From NCBI GenBank assembly GCA_022842465.1, contig JALHPN010000081.1:1-35606 (forward strand): a DNA stretch of 35,606 nucleotides, in the 5' to 3' direction. Positions 30,251-35,606 of the stretch are shown piece by piece (positions within the stretch are counted from its first letter, which is position 1; every line of letters begins with the position of its first letter). This DNA comes from Polyangiaceae bacterium. GTDB lineage: Bacteria; Myxococcota_A; Polyangia; Polyangiales; Polyangiaceae. The notes below the pieces were generated by a model. It searched no databases, was not told the DNA's origin, and saw only the letters and a program-made list of their open reading frames with translations. A program made the position numbers and the translations under genes.

Positions 30251-31255
30251 TCACTGCGGCGCGCAGGTCGAGACGCCTGCGCCGACGATGCGGGCGGGAA
30301 GCGTCGCGACCTGGGTGACGGTGTCGTCGGCCGGGCGCCAGCGCGTGACGATCGAGTTCGTCTGGCTCGGCGCGGTGAACGTGTAGAAGTCCCCGCCCCA
30401 GAAGGCGAAGGCCCAGCCGTTCTCGAGCGCGACGGAGTCGAGACGCTTCTCGGCGAGGACGCGCGCGTTGGCGGTGTCGATCTCCCCGATGAAGGTCGGC
30501 GGGTCGCCGTCGGCGTTCTTCGCGTAGAAGGCGAAGAGGCGGCCGTCGCCCGTCCCGGTGAGCTCCGCGTTGATGACGGTGGGCACGAAGCCACCGACGC
30601 GCGTGAGCGTCCACGTCGTCGTGTCGATCCGCGCGAGGCCCTCGTTGCCGCTCCCGATCGCGCGCGAGCCCGCGACGTAGAGCGTCTCGGTCGGCCCGAC
30701 GTCGTTCGTCGCGAAGCCCATCCCGAACTGCTGGAAGCCCTGTTGCCCCGGCTGGAACGGGGTCTCGACACACGCCGCGGTGAGCGTGCTCACGCGGTAG
30801 AGGCGACCGTTCGTGAAGAGGATGTAGGCCGCGCCTCGGCGATCGACCGCCATCGAGAAGGGCGTCGCGTCCCCCGGGGCGGGACAGGCGATGCTGCCGA
30901 TGAGCCGCGCCGCGTTCGAGTCCGGATCGAAGCTGTAGAGCTGGAAGTCGGACGAGATCAGGTAGACGAGCGTGGCGGCGGCGTCCGGGCAGTCGAGGCG
31001 GTTCGGCGGCGCGTCCGTCGGGGGGCGCGCGTCGAGCGGAGGGAGCGCGTCCTCCTCCACGTCCCCGTCGCGTCGCGGCCCACCGTCGCGTCTCCCCGGG
31101 TCCTGGCCCTCGCCGCCGCCTCCCGGCAGGAGGTCCGGCGTGTCCTCCACGAAGAGGCCCGTGCGGCTCCCGCACGCAGCGAGCATCAGGAAGAAGAAGC
31201 TCAGGCGACGGAGCGTTCGGAGGCTCCGTGAAGCGCGTCTCATCAGGAGGCACAT
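30251..31255 (-). CDS. Predicted lipoprotein with CGSRTGL start and beta-propeller-like repeats
   Basis: 334 aa from ATG 31255; ATG 31243, four codons later, is equally possible. The lipobox is LAAC (Cys28), and the mature protein begins CGSRTGL, a tag I associate with many Polyangia lipoproteins. After a Gly/Asp/Pro linker the body has repeated four-strand-like units ending in a short turn (LVYLISSDFQLYSFDPDSNA, AAYILFTNGRLYRVSTLTAA, TETLYVAGSRAIGSGNEGLA, GRLFAFYAKNADG, WGGDFYTFTAPSQTNSIVTR). This matches a beta-propeller of about six or seven blades. It is a probable outer-membrane surface protein. It ends 15 bp before the cobA-hemD start, so the two may share a transcript. Confidence 0.78.
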   Translation of the reverse strand: MCLLMRRASRSLRTLRRLSFFFLMLAACGSRTGLFVEDTPDLLPGGGGEGQDPGRRDGGPRRDGDVEEDALPPLDARPPTDAPPNRLDCPDAAATLVYLISSDFQLYSFDPDSNAARLIGSIACPAPGDATPFSMAVDRRGAAYILFTNGRLYRVSTLTAACVETPFQPGQQGFQQFGMGFATNDVGPTETLYVAGSRAIGSGNEGLARIDTTTWTLTRVGGFVPTVINAELTGTGDGRLFAFYAKNADGDPPTFIGEIDTANARVLAEKRLDSVALENGWAFAFWGGDFYTFTAPSQTNSIVTRWRPADDTVTQVATLPARIVGAGVSTCAPQ

Positions 31256-31263
31256 CCTTTCGC

Positions 31264-31284
31264 GCTTGCCCCTCAGGGACAAGC
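31264..31284. repeat. Imperfect 21-bp inverted repeat upstream of the propeller lipoprotein
   Basis: GCTTG...CAAGC arms continue inward with one C/A mismatch and three more pairs (CCC/GGG) around TCA. It lies 9 nt upstream of the minus-strand ATG 31255. It could be an operator or a leader hairpin; no more can be said. Confidence 0.35.
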
Positions 31285-31411
31285 AGACACGAGCTGAAAC
31301 GGATCGCGCCGGATCCACGGACCTGAGGCCTCGGGACGGCGCGCGGGCCCGAACACGCAGGGATCAGGCGGAAAATCGCCTGGTGTGCGGCTTGCACCCA
31401 CGCGCCCTCGC

Positions 31412-32602
31412 ATGATCTTCGCGCGCGCCCGCCTCTTCGTCTTCGCCCTCCCCGCCCTCCTCGCCCTCGGATGCGGGGCCGAGGAGACGACCTCGGCCGA
31501 GGACGGTGAAGGCGTCGGCGAGGGCGAATCGGCGATCGTCCCGCTCACCGAGCCCGACGAGACCGCCCCCGAGACGGACCTCGCGCCGGCGCCCCTCGAG
31601 AAGGACGAGGCGGGAGACCTCGTCGACGTCCGCGGCGTCGGCGACGCGGCGTGGAGCAAGACCCACGAGGAGACGCCGCTCGCGCCCGCGTACGGCGCCG
31701 CCCTCGATCGCTTCGACCCGAGCGGCGTCGGCTACCGCGGCGACCTCTCCTTCATCAACTGGGAGTCGGTCGTCGGGACGCGTTGCGACGCCTTCGCGAC
31801 CCGCTACGTCCCCAAGAGGAGCTACGCGTTCGTCTCCCACCCCGACAACCTCGTCGAGGCTCGAGAGCGCGGGTTCCAGCTCGTCGGGCTCTCGAACAAC
31901 CACTCCCGCGACTGCGTCGGCTCGCCCGACACGCCCGAGCGGGGAGAGCTCGCGAGCGCCGACATGACGGCGCGCGGCATCGAAGGGCTCGGCGACCGCG
32001 ACTGGCTCGTCGCCGGCGTCGCCACCACGAGCGATCCGAGGGACTTCACGAAGGCGCGCGTCGGCACCTTCACCATCAAAGGTCGCCAGGTGAGGGTCGC
32101 CTTCGGCAGCCTCTACACCGGCCGCGCCTCGTGCCCGCGGACGACGTGCGCCGGCGACGCCGACGCGCTCTTCGCGAGCATGCGCGACGCCGACGCCGAC
32201 CTGCGCATCCTCGCGATGCACAGCATGGCGGCCGCCGATCAGGACACCCTCGTGCGCCTCGGGATCCGCTTCGTCCGCGAGTTCGGCGGCGACGTCGTCT
32301 TCGGGCACGGGCCGCACGTCTGGAAGCCGGTCCGCGTCGTCGCGAAGAACGGCGGCGGCAAGGGCGTCGTCTTCGAGAGCCTCGGCAACTTCCTCCACCC
32401 GTCGCTCGCGGCGCAGTCGAAGAACCTCATCGGCCGCGCGCTCTTCGACAAGGACACGCTCGCCCTCCGCCAGGTGCAAGTCCTCCCCGTCGCGAACGCC
32501 GGCACCGAGGTCCGCTGGTCGAACGCGTCCGCGCGCGAGCTCCAGGCGAACCTCCGCTGGTCGTCCTCGCCTCGGGGGGCGTTCGCGAACGTGAAGCGTT
32601 GA
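31412..32602 (+). CDS. CapA family (PGA capsule-synthesis-like) predicted lipoprotein
   Basis: 396 aa from ATG 31412. The lipobox is LALGC (Cys21), then an acidic linker (to about 75). The body carries the CapA/PgsA metallophosphatase-like pattern: YRGDLSFINWESVVGTRC (the usual N-L-E is N-W-E), LVGLSNNHSRDCVGSPDTPE, LRILAMHSMAAADQ, GGDVVFGHGPHVWKPVRVV and VVFESLGNFLHPS. The His/Asn/Asp residues in these segments are the metal-binding set. CapA proteins take part in poly-gamma-glutamate capsule polymerisation or attachment in Gram-positives; in Gram-negatives their role is unclear. Its stop overlaps the next start (TTGA), so the methyltransferase downstream is translationally coupled. Confidence 0.85.
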   Translation: MIFARARLFVFALPALLALGCGAEETTSAEDGEGVGEGESAIVPLTEPDETAPETDLAPAPLEKDEAGDLVDVRGVGDAAWSKTHEETPLAPAYGAALDRFDPSGVGYRGDLSFINWESVVGTRCDAFATRYVPKRSYAFVSHPDNLVEARERGFQLVGLSNNHSRDCVGSPDTPERGELASADMTARGIEGLGDRDWLVAGVATTSDPRDFTKARVGTFTIKGRQVRVAFGSLYTGRASCPRTTCAGDADALFASMRDADADLRILAMHSMAAADQDTLVRLGIRFVREFGGDVVFGHGPHVWKPVRVVAKNGGGKGVVFESLGNFLHPSLAAQSKNLIGRALFDKDTLALRQVQVLPVANAGTEVRWSNASARELQANLRWSSSPRGAFANVKR

Positions 32603-33252
32603 ACGACGACGAAGCTGCGCGCGAGCACTTCGTCCGCGAGCACACCGTCCTCGCGCGCCCGCCCCTCGTCCCCGAGCTCGTCGTCACCACCGCGACGGAC
32701 GTGACGCCCCTGTGGCATGCGACCGAGGCCTGGCTCGGGCGGTCGGGGCTCGCGATCCCGTTCTGGAGCGTGCCCTGGGCCGGGGGCCAGGCGCTCGCGC
32801 GCTGGGTCCTCGACCATCCGGAGAGCGTGCGCGACGCCCGCGTGGTCGACCTCGGCTGCGGCGGAGGAGTCGTCGCGCTCGCCGCCGCCCGCGCAGGCGC
32901 GGCTCGCGTCCTCGCCGTCGACGTCGACCCGTTCGCGCTCACCGCGACGCGCATCGCCGCGGAGGAGAACGGCCTCGCGACGAAGCTCACGCTCCTCTGC
33001 GAGGACGTCACCGGACGCGCGCTCGAAGACGTGGACGTCCTCCTCGCCGGAGACGTCTGGTACGAGGAGGCGCCGGCTCGGCGCTTCACGACCTGGATGG
33101 CCGCGCTCCGCCAACGCGGAGTCCGCGTCGTGACCGGCGACCCCGGGCGGAGCTACGTGCCGGCCGACCTCCGCGAGGTCGCGCGCTACGAGGTGCCCAC
33201 GCCGTGGGAGCTCGAGTCGGCGCCGTCGCGCACCGCGCGCATCCTCGTGTGA
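32599..33252 (+). CDS. EtfB protein lysine methyltransferase-like SAM methyltransferase
   Basis: 217 aa. The frame overlaps the capA-like stop by TTGA, and TTG 32599 (MNDDEAAREHFVREHTVLAR) is the first start that keeps family similarity. VPELVVTTATDVTPLWHATE, then GLAIPFWSVPWAGGQALARW, the SAM motif VVDLGCGGGVVALAAA, the AVDVDPFALTA acidic loop and LLAGDVWYEE are the signature order of the bacterial homologues of ETFBKMT/METTL20, related to PrmA. Those enzymes trimethylate lysines in the beta subunit of electron transfer flavoprotein. Length fits. etfB is not in the window; the tight linkage to a CapA-like lipoprotein gives no obvious functional hint. Confidence 0.85.
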   Translation: MNDDEAAREHFVREHTVLARPPLVPELVVTTATDVTPLWHATEAWLGRSGLAIPFWSVPWAGGQALARWVLDHPESVRDARVVDLGCGGGVVALAAARAGAARVLAVDVDPFALTATRIAAEENGLATKLTLLCEDVTGRALEDVDVLLAGDVWYEEAPARRFTTWMAALRQRGVRVVTGDPGRSYVPADLREVARYEVPTPWELESAPSRTARILV

Positions 33253-33269
33253 GCGCACGGCGTTTGGAC

Positions 33270-33275
33270 TATGCT
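33270..33275 (+). promoter_or_regulatory. Possible -10 hexamer TATGCT before hemB
   Basis: TATGCT lies 9 nt before the hemB ATG in the 32-bp gap after the methyltransferase. It gives hemB a candidate promoter of its own. Confidence 0.42.
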
Positions 33276-33284
33276 CCGCGCGCG

Positions 33285-34274
33285 ATGGGCTTCCCTGTGA
33301 TTCGTCCGCGCCGCCTCCGCCTCACGCCCGAGCTTCGTTCGCTCGTCCGGGAGACGACGCTCGCGCCGTCCGACTTCGTCTACCCGATGTTCTTCAACGC
33401 GGCGATCGACGCGCCGCGCCCGATCAAGACGATGCCGGGCATCGACCAGCTCCCGCTCTCCGCCGCGCGGGCGGAGGCGAAGAGGATCCGGGAGCGCGGC
33501 GTCTCGTCCGTCATCCTCTTCGGACTCCCGAAGACGAAGGACGAGCGCGGCTCGAGCGGCCTCGATCCGGACGGCCCCGTCCCGCGCGCGATCGCCGAGA
33601 TGAAGAGCGCGGTCCCGGAGCTCGTCGTCATGGCCGACGTCTGCGTCGACGAGTACACGGACCACGGCCACTGCGGGATCCTGCACACGCTCCCGAACGG
33701 GAACGTCGAGGTCGACAACGACGCGACCGTCGAGATCCTCTCCGAGATGGGCATCGTCTACGCGAAGGCAGGCGCCGACGTCGTCGCGCCCAGCGACATG
33801 ATGGACGGCCGCGTCGGCGCGATGCGCGGCGCCCTCGACGGCGCCGGCTTCACGAACACGACGATCCTCAGCTACGCCGTGAAGTACGCGAGCGCCTTCT
33901 ACGGGCCGTTCCGGGACGCCGCCGACTGCGCGCCGAAGTTCGGCGATCGCGCGGGCTACCAGATGGATCCCGGCAACGCGCGCGAGGCCCTCCGCGAGGC
34001 GGCGCTCGACGAGGCCGAGGGCGCGGACATGCTGATGGTGAAGCCCGCGCTCTCCTACCTGGACGTCATCCGGGACGTGAAGAAGGCCTCGAACCTGCCG
34101 CTCGGCGCGTACAACGTGTCGGGCGAGTACGCCATGCTCCACGCGGCCGCGGCAAGCGGCATGATCGACCTGAACCGCGCGATGCTCGAGGTCCTCACGT
34201 CGATCCGGCGCGCAGGGGCCGACTTCATCCTCACGTACCACGCGCTGGCCGCTGCGGAGCTCCTCGGTGGCTGA
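33285..34274 (+). CDS. hemB: Porphobilinogen synthase (delta-aminolevulinic acid dehydratase)
   Basis: 329 aa. HemB condenses two 5-aminolevulinate molecules into porphobilinogen, the first common pyrrole of tetrapyrroles. The Schiff-base lysines are Lys253 (LMVKPALSYLDVI) and Lys200 (SYAVKYASAFYGPFRDA). The metal site reads D-V-Cys120-V-Asp122-E-Y-T-D-H-G-H-Cys130. Zinc enzymes have three cysteines here (C-x-C...C) and zinc-free ones A-L-D...D, so this is a mixed site. GQ-like YQMDPGNAREALREAALDEA and VSGEYAMLHAAAASGMID follow the family. The next gene starts 8 bp before its stop. It supplies the pathway completed by the CobA-HemD fusion 3 kb upstream. Confidence 0.97.
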   Translation: MGFPVIRPRRLRLTPELRSLVRETTLAPSDFVYPMFFNAAIDAPRPIKTMPGIDQLPLSAARAEAKRIRERGVSSVILFGLPKTKDERGSSGLDPDGPVPRAIAEMKSAVPELVVMADVCVDEYTDHGHCGILHTLPNGNVEVDNDATVEILSEMGIVYAKAGADVVAPSDMMDGRVGAMRGALDGAGFTNTTILSYAVKYASAFYGPFRDAADCAPKFGDRAGYQMDPGNAREALREAALDEAEGADMLMVKPALSYLDVIRDVKKASNLPLGAYNVSGEYAMLHAAAASGMIDLNRAMLEVLTSIRRAGADFILTYHALAAAELLGG

Positions 34275-34800
34275 CGCGCGCGGGGGCCTCCGGCTCCGGC
34301 TCGCGGCGATCGGCGCGGTGTGGCTGGGCGTCGTCGGTGCGGCGTCCGCCGTCCCCGGCTGCTACGGGCGGAACTGCGACAGCTCCCTCGACTTCTGGGG
34401 CGATGATCCCGGGGAGGGCCAGATGATCGACGACGTCACCTGGCAGTCGAACCCCGTCGAGGGGGGGTGGCTCCCGCTCCCCGGCAACCGGATCTGGGTG
34501 ATCAAGCCGCCCATCGTCCTGAACCGGCGGCACCGCTACATCCTGCCGTACGTGAGCGGGTCGGCGGCGCCGCTCGACGCAGGGGCGAACTTCACGGTGG
34601 GGTCCGGCAACGGCACCGTCATCGTCCCCTTCCCCAACGGCGAGTTCTGGGTCCAGAACACGACGTGCGCCGACTACTTCCTCCGCGTCCAGCTGGAGGT
34701 GCTGCCCGGCGACGACGACGACGGCGGCGCCGACGGCGGCGACGGTGGCGACGCCGGCAGCGATCCCGACGCTGGCATCCGTGACGCGAGCAACGACTGA
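34267..34800 (+). CDS. Small secreted protein with Asp/Gly-rich tail
   Basis: 177 aa, GTG start inside the last codons of hemB (8-bp overlap), so translation may be coupled. An N-terminal hydrophobic stretch (LRLAAIGAVWLGVVGAASA) is followed by VPGC (Cys32), either a weak lipobox or a signal-peptidase-I site at ASA. The body has RIWVIKPPIVLNRRHRYILP and VQNTTCADYFLRVQLEVLP, probably a small beta domain with two or three disulfides. The C-terminus is low-complexity Asp/Gly (DDDDGGADGGDGGDAGS), encoded by GAC/GGC triplet repeats. No family recognised. It precedes the pyrophosphatase gene by 12 bp. Confidence 0.7.
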   Translation: MADARGGLRLRLAAIGAVWLGVVGAASAVPGCYGRNCDSSLDFWGDDPGEGQMIDDVTWQSNPVEGGWLPLPGNRIWVIKPPIVLNRRHRYILPYVSGSAAPLDAGANFTVGSGNGTVIVPFPNGEFWVQNTTCADYFLRVQLEVLPGDDDDGGADGGDGGDAGSDPDAGIRDASND

Positions 34801-34812
34801 GAGAAGGCAACC

Positions 34813-35388
34813 ATGCATCCCTGGCACGACATCGAGCTCCGCGAGCCGGTCGACGAGTTCTTCCCGGCGTTCATCGAGATCCCCAAGGGCTCGAAGGTGA
34901 AGTACGAGCTCGACAAGCCCACCGGTCTCCTCATGGTGGACCGCGTCCTCCACAGCGCGGTGCACTACCCCGCGAACTACGGTTTCGTCCCCCAGACGTA
35001 CTGCGACGACGGTGACGCGCTCGACGTGCTCGTCCTCGGAGGCGAGGAGGTCGTGCCCATGTGCATCATGCGCGCGCGCGCGATCGGGATGATGCAGATG
35101 CGGGACGAGAAGGGGCTCGACGACAAGATCATCGCCGTGCACCTCGACGACCCCTCGTGGAATCACATCACGCACATCCGCGAGGTGCCGAGGCACACGA
35201 TCCTCGAGCTCCGGCGCTTCTTCGAGGACTACAAGGCCCTCGAGAACAAGCAGGTCGTCGTCGACGAGATGCAGGGTCCCTTCGAGGCCGCGCGCGCGAT
35301 ACGCGCGGGGATCGCCGGGTACCAGACGCAGATCCTCCCCCAGCGCACGCCCACGCTCGTCCGCATGCCCGCGCCGAAGCCGACCTGA
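34813..35388 (+). CDS. ppa: Inorganic pyrophosphatase, family I
   Basis: 191 aa. It hydrolyses pyrophosphate from biosynthetic reactions and so pulls nucleotide, protein and tetrapyrrole synthesis forward. Family I marks: IEIPKGSKVKYELDKPTGLL near the start, HYPANYGFVPQTYCDDGDAL, with the metal-binding D-x-D-x-x-D (GDALDVLVL), MRDEKGLDDKIIAVHLDDPS and a C-terminal helix FFEDYKALENKQV. Length is slightly above the usual 175 because of a Pro-rich tail. A purine-rich site (GAGAGAAGG) 5 nt before ATG is a fair Shine-Dalgarno. Confidence 0.97.
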   Translation: MHPWHDIELREPVDEFFPAFIEIPKGSKVKYELDKPTGLLMVDRVLHSAVHYPANYGFVPQTYCDDGDALDVLVLGGEEVVPMCIMRARAIGMMQMRDEKGLDDKIIAVHLDDPSWNHITHIREVPRHTILELRRFFEDYKALENKQVVVDEMQGPFEAARAIRAGIAGYQTQILPQRTPTLVRMPAPKPT

Positions 35389-35389
35389 C

Positions 35390-35606
35390 TCAGCGGAAGC
35401 AGCCGCGCATGCACTTCTTGTAGGCGGGCTCGCAGCTCCTCGCGGGGTCGCCCGCGTCGGGCTTCGCGCCGTCCTTGCACGTGGCGAACGCGCTCTTGCA
35501 GCGGTCTTCGCACAAGGCGCCGGGGAGCTCGCTCCGGGCGTTCGCGCGGTCCTCGGGCAGGGCGGCGCCCGCGTCCTTCGGCGCCGCCGCGGCCTTCGCC
35601 GCGCTC
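35390..35606 (-). CDS. C-terminus of a Cys-rich protein (truncated by window edge)
   Basis: The last 71 codons are visible; the start lies beyond the window. The sequence is Ala/Lys/Asp-rich (AAKAAAAPKDAGAALPEDRA), then a Cys-rich end: ALCEDRCKSAFATCKDGAKP and RSCEPAYKKCMRGCFR. Six cysteines in a C-x3-C...C...C-x7-C-x3-C array suggest disulfides or a small metal site, and a secreted myxobacterial lipoprotein is likely by style. It converges with ppa, with 1 bp between the stops. No family recognised. Confidence 0.7.
   Translation of the reverse strand, partial: SAAKAAAAPKDAGAALPEDRANARSELPGALCEDRCKSAFATCKDGAKPDAGDPARSCEPAYKKCMRGCFR

Noticed and set aside
34711..34760. GAC/GGC triplet run as a possible repeat element
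   Set aside because: It is in frame and encodes the Asp/Gly tail of the small secreted protein, a common low-complexity feature of such proteins.

Overview
This window is very GC-rich (about 70% by eye, with third codon positions almost always G or C). It is densely coded and full of single-copy chromosomal genes. At least nine products look like secreted lipoproteins: a short signal peptide ends at a lipobox cysteine and an Asp/Ala/Gly-rich linker often follows. One lipoprotein starts its mature part with C-G-S-R-T-G-L, one carries an AgmX/PglI-type C-terminal domain, and one is a Dickkopf-like cysteine-rich protein. With the long Pro/Ala-rich multidomain protein at 25.7-28.7 kb, this points to a predatory or soil Myxococcota of the Polyangia type (Labilithrix/Sorangium-like). 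That assignment is inference from protein style, not from a database search.

Layout. 0-4.2 kb: a histidine kinase followed by the first codons of a receiver-like protein (minus strand), then, divergently, an iron-sulfur photolyase-related protein and a small WYL-like protein. 4.2-5.8 kb: a FAD monooxygenase that closely follows the rifampicin monooxygenase (Rox) pattern. It is preceded by a perfect inverted repeat that matches, as I remember it, the actinobacterial rifamycin-associated element. 5.8-11.2 kb: two lipoproteins, a DUF423 membrane protein, a UspA-hemerythrin fusion, a GNAT-HD fusion and a DinB protein. 11.2-16.1 kb: a carboxy-terminal processing protease and three further lipoproteins (EF-hand-like, CXXCH-bearing, unknown) around a small YdeI/OmpD-type protein. 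16.2-20.5 kb: a TrmN6-like methyltransferase, a coupled pair of small genes, a SnoaL-like/LysR divergent pair with a palindromic site, a Cys-rich unknown and an AgmX/PglI-type lipoprotein. 20.5-21.5 kb: a decayed patch containing a truncated AHSA1/SRPBCC C-terminus and an orphan coding fragment, next to the initiator tRNA-fMet gene, which has a clear promoter. 21.7-28.7 kb: isocitrate dehydrogenase kinase/phosphatase (aceK), an SRPBCC/MarR divergent pair whose whole intergenic space is a 28-bp palindrome, an unknown protein, and a MshEN-GAF-HEAT protein. 28.7-35.6 kb: a CobA-HemD fusion, two lipoproteins (one CapA-like), an EtfB-lysine-methyltransferase-like protein, hemB, a small secreted protein, inorganic pyrophosphatase and a truncated Cys-rich gene.

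Genes that plausibly work together: the kinase and the receiver-like protein; the rox-like gene and its upstream element; the SRPBCC/MarR and SnoaL/LysR divergent pairs; hemB with the cobA-hemD fusion (porphobilinogen to uroporphyrinogen III and precorrin-2/siroheme). A recurring feature is a TAnnnT (-10-like) hexamer only 5-10 nt before the start codon of many plus-strand genes. This suggests very short or absent 5' leaders. The two strongest Shine-Dalgarno sites in the window belong to the small coupled gene pair at 17.1-17.7 kb.
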